64,000 nucleotides of DNA from Devosia sp. Its GTDB lineage: Bacteria; Pseudomonadota; Alphaproteobacteria; Rhizobiales; Devosiaceae. The position numbers were made by a program, and so were the translations under genes. Positions within the stretch are counted from its first letter, which is position 1. Each line of letters begins with the position of its first letter. This document shows, in pieces, positions 53,477-61,010 of this stretch. Below the pieces are notes generated by a model. The model ran no database searches, had not been told where the DNA came from, and saw nothing but the letters and a program-made list of their open reading frames with translations. The DNA lies in NCBI GenBank assembly GCA_016713105.1, contig JADJPS010000020.1:186001-250000 (forward strand), given 5' to 3'.

Positions 53477-53510
53477 GACGGCCGCCCGACAGGGCGGCCG
53501 TCTGTCTTTT
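53477..53510 (+). terminator. Rho-independent terminator of mucR
   Basis: A perfect 11-bp stem (GACGGCCGCCC/GGGCGGCCGTC) with loop GACA at 53477-53502 is followed by TGTCTTTT. Confidence 0.9.
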
Positions 53511-53528
53511 CGCTCCTCCGATGCGGAG

Positions 53529-53576
53529 TTATCCCCACTGGTCCAGAACCCAGTTATAGGAATATTGTCCTATAAT
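53529..53576 (+). promoter_or_regulatory. Promoter/operator of the DnaA-domain gene: DnaA-box-like site, palindrome and TATAAT
   Basis: TTATCCCCA (53529-53537) differs by one base from the DnaA box TTATCCACA. Next come TTATAGGA (53554-53561) and TCCTATAA (53568-53575), perfect inverted arms around 6 bp. The right arm overlaps a perfect -10 box TATAAT (53571-53576). This A/T-rich stretch stands out from the surrounding GC-rich DNA. Confidence 0.55.
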
Positions 53577-53590
53577 TCGCGGAGGCGGGA

Positions 53591-53983
53591 ATGTGGCGTG
53601 AGCGAGTCGAGACTGCAGCACGGGCCGGTGGGCGTGACCGTGGCAGATGGGCAGCCGGTTCGAGCCGGAGCATGGCTGTCCTCAGGGCGGCCCGGGTGAT
53701 TGCCCTGGTCGCCGCCGAGCGCGGCGTGCCGCCGGTGCGTCTTCTGGAGCAGCAGCGTGGAATGGCGCGGGTCGCCGAGGCGCGGCAATTGGCGATGTAC
53801 CTGATGCACGTCGTCGACGGGTGCCTCTACGCCGAGATCGGCGGGGTGTTCGGTCGTGACCGGACTACGGTTGCCCATGCCTGCGCCGCGATCGAGGAGC
53901 GCCGGGAGGTGCTCCGGTATGACGAGGCGGTGAGCCGCCTGGAGCGGGTACTGGCGACCACCGCACGGGGAACCGAGTCGTGA
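53591..53983 (+). CDS. Stand-alone DnaA domain IV-like DNA-binding protein
   Basis: This is a 130-residue protein whose C-terminal half is a DnaA_C helix-turn-helix domain. It shows ARQLAMYLMHVVDGCLYAEIGGVFG, then the signature-like GRDRTTVAHACAAIEERRE (DnaA has RDHTTVLHA; here Arg replaces His). There is no AAA+ ATPase domain. It may bind DnaA-box-like sequences. GGAGG precedes ATG 53591, but a TATAAT only 15 bp upstream would leave a tiny leader, so ATG 53672 (AVLRAARVIALVAAERG) is an alternative. It overlaps the DUF6456 gene by four bases. Confidence 0.8.
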   Translation: MWRERVETAARAGGRDRGRWAAGSSRSMAVLRAARVIALVAAERGVPPVRLLEQQRGMARVAEARQLAMYLMHVVDGCLYAEIGGVFGRDRTTVAHACAAIEERREVLRYDEAVSRLERVLATTARGTES

Positions 53984-54747
53984 CAGTGGCGCTCGCCGCG
54001 ACCGCACGCTTCGTGCGCGCCGTCATCGACACCGGCTCCGCGGACCGCGCCGGAGAGGCCTTCGAAGTGGTGCGAGACGACGTCCCGATCCGGCTCGCCA
54101 TCGGCGAGGTGCGCGCCCTGCAGGCGCAGGGCGTGCTCGGCGGAGACGGCACGCGCTGCACGGCCCTGGCCGGGTCGCGAACGTGGCTGCGCCGCCAACT
54201 CATCGCCGAGGACCCCCAGGCCGGCCAGCATCGCGACCTGCGATGCAGTCCGGACGGAGTGGTCCGCAACGTGCTGGAAAGCCCGCTTGGCCGGCTGGCG
54301 GTGGCCACGGCCGGCGAAGCGGCGGCCTTCCTCGCTCCGCATCAGGTGGCGGCCGGCGAGAGGGTGCGGCGGCTGGTGGCGCGTGCTGGGCTCTCGCCGC
54401 GCCTGACCATGAACTACTCTGCAGCCCACACCGCCGGTCGCGGTGGCAACGGGGGCGCGGCGGACATCGGCGACATGGCGGCCGATGCGCGTCGGCGCCT
54501 TGTCGAACTGCATCGTGTGCTGCCGCGCGACTGCGCCGAGGTGGTGCTCGACGTGTGCGGCCTCGACAAGGGCCTGCAGGTGGTGGAAGCCGAGCGCGGC
54601 TGGCCGCGGCGCAGCGCCAAGCTGGTGCTGCGCATCGGCCTCGACCGACTGGCAGAGCACTATGGCCTCGCGGCAGAAGCTGCCGGTCCGGAGCGCGGCA
54701 GGCAGCAGGCCTGGATGGCGGGCGCGCGGCCGCCGATGTTCGAATGA
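53980..54747 (+). CDS. DUF6456 domain protein (helix-turn-helix-like)
   Basis: This is a 255-residue protein. The C-terminal part with AGERVRRLVARAGLSPRLTMNYSA, DMAADARRRLVELHRVLPRDCAEVVLDVCGLDKGLQVVEAERGWPRRSAKLVLRIGLDRLAEHYGL is the DUF6456 domain. It resembles phage terminase-associated or DNA-binding HTH folds. GTG 53980 overlaps the stop of the DnaA-domain protein (GTGA), so the two are co-translated and may work together on DNA. Function is unknown. Confidence 0.75.
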   Translation: MTVALAATARFVRAVIDTGSADRAGEAFEVVRDDVPIRLAIGEVRALQAQGVLGGDGTRCTALAGSRTWLRRQLIAEDPQAGQHRDLRCSPDGVVRNVLESPLGRLAVATAGEAAAFLAPHQVAAGERVRRLVARAGLSPRLTMNYSAAHTAGRGGNGGAADIGDMAADARRRLVELHRVLPRDCAEVVLDVCGLDKGLQVVEAERGWPRRSAKLVLRIGLDRLAEHYGLAAEAAGPERGRQQAWMAGARPPMFE

Positions 54748-54754
54748 CCCCGGC

Positions 54755-55171
54755 TCAGGCGGCGAGCGCCTGTGCCTCGGAGCGGATGCGATTGACCATG
54801 GCCACGAGCCCGTTCGATCGCTGCGTGGTCAGGTGCTCGCGCAGGCCCAGTTCGTCAAAGACGGCAATCGCGTCGGTGGCCGCGATGTCCCGGGCCGGTC
54901 GGCCCGAATAGAGCGCGATCAGGACGGCAACGAGCCCGCGCACGATCATCGCATCCGATTCGCCGCGATAGGTGAGGCAGGATCCGTCGCCACCCGACAC
55001 CAGCCAGACCTGCGAAACACAGCCATGCACCTTGTTCTGCGCGGTCTTTTCATCCTCGGCCAGCGGCGGCAGCGCCTGTCCCAGTTCGATGATGTAGCGA
55101 TAGCGATCCTCCCAGTCGTCGAGGAAGGAGAGGTTATCGGCAATGTCCTGGAACGGCTGGGGATGCGTCAT
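54755..55171 (-). CDS. sufE: Cysteine desulfuration protein SufE
   Basis: This 138-residue sulfur acceptor takes sulfur from the SufS cysteine desulfurase for iron-sulfur assembly. The active Cys51 is in NKVHGCVSQVWLV. RYRYIIELGQALPPL and AMIVRGLVAVLIALYSGRP are family blocks. ATG 55171 was chosen. It is convergent with the DUF6456 gene, seven bases away. The remaining suf genes are not in the window. Confidence 0.93.
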   Translation of the reverse strand: MTHPQPFQDIADNLSFLDDWEDRYRYIIELGQALPPLAEDEKTAQNKVHGCVSQVWLVSGGDGSCLTYRGESDAMIVRGLVAVLIALYSGRPARDIAATDAIAVFDELGLREHLTTQRSNGLVAMVNRIRSEAQALAA

Positions 55172-55230
55172 GGCCTCTAGATAGGGCAAACGGAGCCCCG
55201 ATTGAAGCCGCGCAACAGGCGGAAACGAAA

Positions 55231-55263
55231 GGCCCGGCAGAGAGGTGGATCTCCTGCCGGGCC
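55231..55263 (-). terminator. Hairpin 3 of a tandem array (minus-strand terminator form)
   Basis: A perfect 10-bp stem (GGCCCGGCAG/CTGCCGGGCC, 13-nt loop) is followed on the minus strand by TTTCGTTT. It lies 60 bp upstream of the sufE start. Confidence 0.6.
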
Positions 55264-55269
55264 AAACCA

Positions 55270-55290
55270 GCCGAAACGGCGAGTTTCGGC
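55270..55290 (-). terminator. Hairpin 2 of a tandem array
   Basis: A perfect 8-bp stem (GCCGAAAC/GTTTCGGC, 5-nt loop) is followed on the minus strand by TGGTTT. Confidence 0.45.
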
Positions 55291-55360
55291 CGGCCTGCAG
55301 CGTGTAGGACACCGGCGGTCCCGGCGCAAGGCGCTTGTACATGAAGGTGCAGAAGACAAA

Positions 55361-55392
55361 GGCCGGAAGCACGGGGCAGCGTGCTTCCGGCC
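55361..55392 (-). terminator. Rho-independent terminator of the DUF5330 gene (hairpin 1)
   Basis: A perfect 12-bp stem (GGCCGGAAGCAC/GTGCTTCCGGCC, 8-nt loop) lies 52 bp beyond the DUF5330 stop and is followed on the minus strand by TTTGTCTT. Confidence 0.75.
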
Positions 55393-55443
55393 AGCCAGGG
55401 ATCGCTTGGAGTAGCGTCGGGGGAAGTGACGCGACCCCTGGGG

Positions 55444-55740
55444 TCAACCCATCCAGGCCGGTTTCGGTCGGGGGAACGGAACCGGCGGTGTCGACGAATC
55501 CTGCATGGTGGAGTCGACGGACGGGAACTGGTTGCCGGCGAGGACAGCGAGGGCTGCCTTGTGACCGGCGCATTCGAGACTGCTGCAGTCGCTGTCGAGA
55601 ACCTGGCTGACGATGGCCTTCTGGCCCGCCTCCAGCGCCTGCCGGGAATACTCCCCGGCCACCTGTCCGAGATCCACGTCCCTGGGCGCAACGATGATGA
55701 ACATCACCGTGAGCCAGAATGCGGACCTGAGCAGGAACAT
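55444..55740 (-). CDS. DUF5330 family small protein
   Basis: This is a 98-residue protein found in Hyphomicrobiales. An N-terminal hydrophobic segment (LLRSAFWLTVMFIIVAP) is either a signal anchor or a signal peptide. A helical part (QVAGEYSRQALEAGQKAIVSQVL) with two cysteines (DSDCSSLECAG) and a Pro-rich end follow. It is divergent from the kinase gene, which is its usual neighbour. Function is unknown. Confidence 0.8.
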   Translation of the reverse strand: MFLLRSAFWLTVMFIIVAPRDVDLGQVAGEYSRQALEAGQKAIVSQVLDSDCSSLECAGHKAALAVLAGNQFPSVDSTMQDSSTPPVPFPRPKPAWMG

Positions 55741-56040
55741 CGACGCCTCGCGAAGAACCGGGACAACTCAGTGCCGACCCGTGTTGTTCATCGGCGTCGA
55801 GCCTAGGCGCCGCGACTTAAGTCCTCTTTCGGAATACCCATAAAATTAGCGGCAAATGCAACCTGTCCGCTTGGCCCCGGCGTGCAAGGAAGTGTTTACG
55901 CTAACGGGAGAAAGCCCCCGGCAACTCGGTGCAAAGCGGGGGTGCCGCGGCCCGGACGGGTTCCGCTTAAGCCAGTCTTAGCCGTTGGAGTGGAAGCTCC
56001 GGGCAAAGACAAAAAGGACGTCGGGGCGTTGTTTCAGTTT
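55741..56040 (+). promoter_or_regulatory. Divergent region and structured leader of the kinase gene
   Basis: This 300-bp gap has no convincing gene. The left part (55810-55860) is A/T-richer and may hold promoters. On the plus strand CCCCC (55915-55919) can pair with GGGGG (55938-55942), while GGCA (55920-55923) can pair with TGCC (55943-55946), a pseudoknot-type arrangement. A GGCCC/GGGTTCC region follows. The sequence matches no riboswitch class that I recognise. Confidence 0.35.
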
Positions 56041-57846
56041 ATGCGTAGCCTCTGGTCACGGGTGGCGGACGGCCTCAACCGCAGCCGCCGGAGTGCCGGC
56101 GGCAGGCCCGAGAGGCTTCGCCGGGCCGCCATCGCAACCAATGCCAGAATTGTGTTCGCCGTCAGCGCGGCGGCAACGCCGTTCGCCATCTACGCGGTGA
56201 CGCAGGCCGTGCTGCTGCCGTTCGTGCTCGCCATGGTCGGCCTGGTGGCCGGCCTGCTGACGCTCGCCCTGTGCCAGCGCGGCCAGTACGAACGCGCCGC
56301 CGCCGGGCAGGTCTATGCCACTCTGCTGACCGGCCTGCTGCTGACCGTCGCCGATCCCGCCATCGCCGATTTCGGTCTCGCCGTCGCCCTGCTCGCGCCT
56401 GTGCACGCGTCGCTTCTCAACCGCACGCCGGTCAAGAAGCGCAGCTGGGCCATCCTGGTGGTGGTGACCGGCGCCGCGGCCCTGTCAAGCTTCGGCATCC
56501 TGGTCTGGCCGGAGACCTACCGGCCGGAATTCACCCTGATCGGCGCGCTGGTCTTCACCCTCGCCGCGCTCATCGTCGCACACGCCGCCAATCGCCTGAA
56601 CTCGGTGTTCGAGGTCTACGAGAAGGGACAGATCAACGCCTACAGGCACCTGATCGAGCACGTCCAGGACGCCGTGATGCGGTTCGGTACCGACGGCAGT
56701 GTGCTGTTCGTGTCGCGCTCGGCCGAACGGCTGTTCGGCTGCCGTCGCTTCGAGCTGACCGGCACCGGCCTCGTGGATCGCATCCACCTGCTCGACCGTC
56801 CCGCCTATCTCACCGCCTTTGCCGAGGCCAATGCCGATGGGCAGGCCCGCCAGGTCGAGATCCGCATGCGCCGGGACGAGGCGGACCGGCCATCGGCACC
56901 GGCCTATGTCTGGGTCGAGGTTTCGCTGTCCCCGATCATCGACCCCGAGCAGGCCGACGTGCGGCACGAGGTCGTGCTGCTGCTGCGTGACATCACCGAG
57001 CGGCACGATCGTGAGATCGAACTGCAGAAGGCGCGCCTGGTGGCCGAGGAGGCCTCGATCGCCAAGTCGCGCTTCCTCGCCACCCTCGGGCACGAGCTGC
57101 GCACCCCGCTCAACGCCATCGTCGGGTTCTCCGAGATGATGACCTCGGGGGTCGTCGGCGAACTGTCGCCGCAGCACAAGGAATATGCGGCGCTCATCCA
57201 CCAGAGCGGCCAGCACCTGATCGAGGTGGTCAAGATGCTGCTCGACATGTCGCGCCTCGAGGCGGGCAAGTTCGAACTGCAGACCGAGGCCTTCGCTCCC
57301 GACACGCTGGTCGAGCCGTGCTTCAAGATGGTCGACGCCATGGCGCGCGAGAAGTCGGTCCGCCTGATGAGCGACATTCCTCGTGCCTTGCCGATGCTGG
57401 TCGCCGACGAGCGGGCCTGCCGGCAGATCCTGATCAACCTGCTCTCCAATGCAGTCAAGTTCAGCCACGAGCACTCGGTGGTGACCCTCGCCATGCGGCG
57501 GCAGGGCCGGCACGTGGCCATCTCCGTCACCGATCACGGCATCGGCATGGGCGAGGAATCGGTGCGCCGGCTGGGCGAGCCGTTCTTCCAGGCCCAGGGC
57601 GGGCTGGCCCGGCGCTACGAGGGAACGGGACTCGGCCTGTCGATCGTCAAGGGACTGGCGGAGCTGCACGACGGGTCGCTGCACGCCAGCTCGTCGCCCG
57701 GCGAAGGTACCGTGATGACTGTCTTGCTGCCCATAAACGGTCCGGAAACCAAGCTGGAGGAAACTCCCGCCGTCACGCCCCTGCACCGGGATCCGGCACC
57801 TCAGAATATGGCCAAATGGCAAGACGAAAGAAGAAGAGCACTATGA
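56041..57846 (+). CDS. divJ: PAS-domain sensor histidine kinase, DivJ-like
   Basis: This is a membrane histidine kinase of 601 residues. About six helices over residues 35-190 are followed by a PAS domain (YRHLIEHVQDAVMRFGTDGSVLFVSRSAERLFG). The DHp domain carries His351 in FLATLGHELRTPLNAIVGFSEMM. The ATPase domain has an N box (INLLSNAVKF), G1 (DHGIGMGEESVRRLGEPFF) and G2 (GTGLGLSIVKG). The DHp sequence is of the PleC/DivJ type that controls DivK and the cell cycle. Synteny with the mucR-sufE region of Agrobacterium, recalled from memory, suggests DivJ. ATG 56041 was chosen. Its stop lies inside the next gene. Confidence 0.75.
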   Translation: MRSLWSRVADGLNRSRRSAGGRPERLRRAAIATNARIVFAVSAAATPFAIYAVTQAVLLPFVLAMVGLVAGLLTLALCQRGQYERAAAGQVYATLLTGLLLTVADPAIADFGLAVALLAPVHASLLNRTPVKKRSWAILVVVTGAAALSSFGILVWPETYRPEFTLIGALVFTLAALIVAHAANRLNSVFEVYEKGQINAYRHLIEHVQDAVMRFGTDGSVLFVSRSAERLFGCRRFELTGTGLVDRIHLLDRPAYLTAFAEANADGQARQVEIRMRRDEADRPSAPAYVWVEVSLSPIIDPEQADVRHEVVLLLRDITERHDREIELQKARLVAEEASIAKSRFLATLGHELRTPLNAIVGFSEMMTSGVVGELSPQHKEYAALIHQSGQHLIEVVKMLLDMSRLEAGKFELQTEAFAPDTLVEPCFKMVDAMAREKSVRLMSDIPRALPMLVADERACRQILINLLSNAVKFSHEHSVVTLAMRRQGRHVAISVTDHGIGMGEESVRRLGEPFFQAQGGLARRYEGTGLGLSIVKGLAELHDGSLHASSSPGEGTVMTVLLPINGPETKLEETPAVTPLHRDPAPQNMAKWQDERRRAL

Positions 57847-59129
57847 CGGCAGCGTCTATCGCGCACCTGCCCCTGCAGGTCGGCGGCCTCGCTCTGGCCT
57901 CGGCGGGCCGGGCGGCCTTGTGGGTCATCCAGCGCTACATGCGCGCGCCGCTGACCAACTCGGCGATTGCCGCACTGGTCGTGACCAGCGCGATGGCCGG
58001 CTCCAACGCGCTCTATGGCCAGCAGCACGACCATCCCTCGCCGCTGTTCTCGCCCGTCGCGGCCGCCCCTGAGGTCGAGCCGGTGACGCCCGCGGTCAAG
58101 CCCAAATCGCTGGAGACGAGGTCGGCACTGGTAGTCGGCAAGCCGGTCGAGGCCAAGCCTGCGGCCAGCGAGGCCCGGTCGGGCCCGATCGGCAACCAGG
58201 ACGTCATCGAGGTGCAGCGCAAGCTCGAGATGATGAAGCTGTTCTCGGGCAAGATCGACGGCCTCTACGGGCCGCAGACGGCGCGGGCGATCAAGCAGTT
58301 CGAACAGCTCAACGGCATGAAGCCGAGGGGCGAGCTGACCGCCGCCATCGTCGAGGCCATCCGCAAGGCGCCCCTTGCGCTCGCCGAGCCCAAGGAGCAG
58401 CCGGCGGTGACGCCGCTGGCGCGGCCCGCCGACGAGGTCGCGCCCGAGGCTGCTGTCGTGCCCAAGACACTTACCGCGCCGATCACCGAGGATCTGCCGG
58501 CCGCCAAGCCGGAGGCCGCCGCGGACGTCGTAGCGCCCCAGACGCTTGCGGCGGCGACACCGCTCGCCGACCCCGAACCGCTGACCATGCAGATCGAGAC
58601 GGGATCCATCGGCAAGCCGGCCGCCACGGCAGATGCCACCGTGCTTGGCCGGCCGGTGCCCCGGACGCCGGAGGCGGCGCTGGAAATGGCCGCGCAGACG
58701 GCCGGCGACGCCATCGACACCATCATTTCGGGGGTCGAGACCATCGCCATGACCAAGCCGAACAAGCGTGCCGAGGCGGCGCAGCAGTTCGTGGAGGATG
58801 TCGCGGCGCTCCCCGCCAAGCCCAAGGTCGGCGTGGCGCTCAGCATCGAGGACGAACCGGCAAAGCCCGGCGACGTGATCGCCGTGCTCGACACGCCGGC
58901 CACGCCCGAGCAGCTCAGCCGGACCACCGCAACCGATCCGGTCTTCGTCGCCAAGGTGCAGCGGGGGCTCGCGAGCCTCGGCTTCCTGCACGGGCCGGCC
59001 GATGGCCTCGCCGGTGAAGCCACTGCCAAGGCGATCCGTAACTTCGAGACCTATTTCAACTACCAGACCACCGGCCGTATCTCGCCCGAGCTGCTCGATC
59101 TGCTGATCGAGAACGGCGCGTCCATCTAG
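57816..59129 (+). CDS. Peptidoglycan-binding protein with two PG_binding_1 domains
   Basis: This is a 437-residue protein. A basic start (ARRKKKS) is followed by one membrane helix (NSAIAALVVTSAMAGSNALYG) and a first PG_binding_1 domain (VIEVQRKLEMMKLFSGKIDGLYGPQTARAIKQFEQLNG). A long Ala/Pro-rich linker of about 220 residues leads to a second copy (VAKVQRGLASLGFLHGPADGLAGEATAKAIRNFETYFNY) at the end. It overlaps the kinase gene, so the two are co-translated; it may anchor to the wall near the kinase. ATG 57843 is an alternative start. Confidence 0.82.
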   Translation: MARRKKKSTMTAASIAHLPLQVGGLALASAGRAALWVIQRYMRAPLTNSAIAALVVTSAMAGSNALYGQQHDHPSPLFSPVAAAPEVEPVTPAVKPKSLETRSALVVGKPVEAKPAASEARSGPIGNQDVIEVQRKLEMMKLFSGKIDGLYGPQTARAIKQFEQLNGMKPRGELTAAIVEAIRKAPLALAEPKEQPAVTPLARPADEVAPEAAVVPKTLTAPITEDLPAAKPEAAADVVAPQTLAAATPLADPEPLTMQIETGSIGKPAATADATVLGRPVPRTPEAALEMAAQTAGDAIDTIISGVETIAMTKPNKRAEAAQQFVEDVAALPAKPKVGVALSIEDEPAKPGDVIAVLDTPATPEQLSRTTATDPVFVAKVQRGLASLGFLHGPADGLAGEATAKAIRNFETYFNYQTTGRISPELLDLLIENGASI

Positions 59130-59134
59130 GACGG

Positions 59135-59467
59135 ATGTTCCGCTCCGACATCTGGGTCGCGGCTTTCGTCCGGCGTCACAACGATATCGGCCGCATGTGC
59201 GTGGTCGTCCGCCGGGGCGATCCGATCGCCGGTCAGATCTTCGTCGAGGTCGATCACCTCAATGGCGAGGTGTCGCTCTATGCGCCGGCGCCCGCCGCCA
59301 GCTGGGCGGACAATCCCGAGGAGCGGGTCTTCCAGCGGCGGTTCGACCATGTGAGCGCCGCCAGGGTGCGCGAGCGCCTGGCGCAGGAAGAAGCCTTCGA
59401 TCCCGACTTCTGGGTGCTGTCGCTCGACCTGCGTGGTGGCGATCCGGGACTGCTGGTGATCGCCTGA
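59135..59467 (+). CDS. DUF1491 family protein
   Basis: This 110-residue protein of a conserved alphaproteobacterial family has unknown function. Typical blocks are IWVAAFVRRHNDIGRMCVVVRRGDPIAGQIFVEV and FDPDFWVLSLDLRG. It starts five bases after the peptidoglycan-binding protein stop and is probably in the same transcript. Confidence 0.85.
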   Translation: MFRSDIWVAAFVRRHNDIGRMCVVVRRGDPIAGQIFVEVDHLNGEVSLYAPAPAASWADNPEERVFQRRFDHVSAARVRERLAQEEAFDPDFWVLSLDLRGGDPGLLVIA

Positions 59468-59510
59468 CCCAGCGGGCGCAGCTTTCGCTCACCGACGGTC
59501 CGCGGCAAAC

Positions 59511-60653
59511 CTAGCTGGCGCGGGTACCGATCCGGGCCAGCGCCTCGATCGCCTGCTCGACGATCGGATTGCGCTCGCGGGTCTGGGGCGGCGGCGGACG
59601 GAGCCGCCCTCCCTCGAACGGCCGGTACTCCGGCTTGGTCATGTCGAGCAGGTTCACCTCGCCACGCCAGGCGCTCATCAGGAACGCCGTGGCATCGACG
59701 CTGACCGTCTCGAACAGGGTGGAGAACTGCGCCAGCGCCTTGGAACGGTCCTCGTCGTGCGAGGTGGCGTGGATCAGCACCTTGAGCCCGTCATGGGCGC
59801 TGCAACCGAAGGCCCGCAACACCACGAACAACGCGGCACCGCTCGTATCGTGCGCGATCTGACCGCAGCGAACCTCGTCCAGACCGGTGATCTGGTGAAG
59901 GAGGCGGGTCACCTCGGGACGCCGGTTCTCCGAGAACAGCTTCATCAGCGCCTTGGTCAGCTGGTCGGTCGCGACGGACAGCTGCTCGAGCGTGCGCTTG
60001 ATCGGCGCGGTGGGGGTCTGGCGCTGGGCGAAGGCGGTGATCACCTTGATCCGGTCGGTCTCGCCCAGATCGAAGAAGGCCGGAGCGAGCAGCGCCGCGT
60101 CGAAATCGTCACGTGCCGCGAGCGACCAGGCGACCTGGTGATCCATCTGTGCCGAGCGGGCGAGGGCGCTGAGATACGGGCCGCGCGGCTGGATGGCGGT
60201 ATTGGTGGCGAGCGCGCGGTAGACCTTGCGGCTGTTCATCTGGAACAGCCGGGCCAGCACGGTGCCCGTGAGATCGGCACGCCGCGCCAGTGCCGCACCG
60301 AGCAGGACGTCATTGGAGGAGATCACCTTGAGCATGGTGCCCTCGGACAGCCGCGGCGCCGCGACCAGGAAATCCGCGAGATCGTCGCCCAGGTGGCGCA
60401 CCACCAGTTCCTCGAGTTCCGATGTCAGGTCGGACGAGCGCCCCAGCGTTGCCGCAGCCTTGGCCCGTGCCGCGGGCGCAGCAATGGGGAACAGCCTGAG
60501 GGCCAGGGCGGAGAACTGCTCCAGTTCGGCGGCGGTGGGCTTGCCGCGGCGCGAGAAGGCGTCGCAGGCGGCGCACAGCAGCGTATTGGTGCGATCGACC
60601 CCACCGGTCTCGATCAGCAGCTGGAAGGTCTCGTAGGGCTGAAAGCCGATCAT
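59511..60653 (-). CDS. DUF2336 domain protein
   Basis: This is an alpha-helical protein of about 380 residues of the DUF2336 family, widespread in alphaproteobacteria and of unknown function. HEAT-like repeats are visible (DDLADFLVAAPRLSEGTMLKVISSNDVLLGAALARRADL, DFDAALLAPAFFDLGETDRIKVI). Starts at 60713 (TTG), 60704 and 60653 (ATG) are possible. 60653 (IGFQPYETFQLL) was chosen because a CtrA-like site overlaps the upstream codons and because conservation seems to start there. Confidence 0.8.
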   Translation of the reverse strand: MIGFQPYETFQLLIETGGVDRTNTLLCAACDAFSRRGKPTAAELEQFSALALRLFPIAAPAARAKAAATLGRSSDLTSELEELVVRHLGDDLADFLVAAPRLSEGTMLKVISSNDVLLGAALARRADLTGTVLARLFQMNSRKVYRALATNTAIQPRGPYLSALARSAQMDHQVAWSLAARDDFDAALLAPAFFDLGETDRIKVITAFAQRQTPTAPIKRTLEQLSVATDQLTKALMKLFSENRRPEVTRLLHQITGLDEVRCGQIAHDTSGAALFVVLRAFGCSAHDGLKVLIHATSHDEDRSKALAQFSTLFETVSVDATAFLMSAWRGEVNLLDMTKPEYRPFEGGRLRPPPPQTRERNPIVEQAIEALARIGTRAS

Positions 60654-60717
60654 CTGTACCCCGGGCGCACCGGGATTCGTCCGGCCACGCTCAAGCGCGA
60701 TCATTTCCAGCAATTCG

Positions 60718-60734
60718 TTAGCGAACTGTTAACC
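60718..60734. promoter_or_regulatory. CtrA-like site between the DUF2336 gene and a small conserved gene
   Basis: TTAG (60718-60721), seven bases, then TTAACC (60729-60734) gives a full TTAACC half-site and one mismatch in the other. It sits between divergent genes, where it could act on either. Confidence 0.45.
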
Positions 60735-60830
60735 TTGACGAACTCTTAATGAAAACCGTCAGGCGTGCGTCGGGCCTGATTTGTCGCCGGCAATGGGGCC
60801 GGAGAAAACAACCCGCCCGAGGAGGCCAGG

Positions 60831-61010
60831 TTGGGAAAGCTGGTTCATTTCACCAAGCGCGGACGCAGCGCTGACGGCAAGGGGACGGCGCACGAAGGCG
60901 CCGAAATCGTGCTGTTCACCGGCGTGCGCTACGAACGCAGCGGCAGCGCGCCCGAGTTGCCGACCAAGCCGGTGGGCGCCACCTCGCGCGCCAAGCGTCG
61001 GCGTGGCTGA
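60831..61010 (+). CDS. Small conserved basic protein, function unknown
   Basis: This 59-residue ORF starts with TTG at 60831 behind an ideal GAGGAGG site. It encodes GKLVHFTKRGRSADGKG, AEIVLFTGVRYER and a basic C-terminus (SRAKRRRG). The AEIVLFTGVRYER core resembles short conserved proteins of Hyphomicrobiales. It overlaps the following secreted protein gene by eight bases, which supports its being translated. Confidence 0.65.
   Translation: MGKLVHFTKRGRSADGKGTAHEGAEIVLFTGVRYERSGSAPELPTKPVGATSRAKRRRG

Noticed and set aside
55905..55985. Cyclic-di-GMP (GEMM) or cobalamin riboswitch before the kinase
   Set aside because: GCAAAGC and GGCC fragments are suggestive, but the GAAA hairpin and the required order of GEMM elements are missing, and the cobalamin box is absent.
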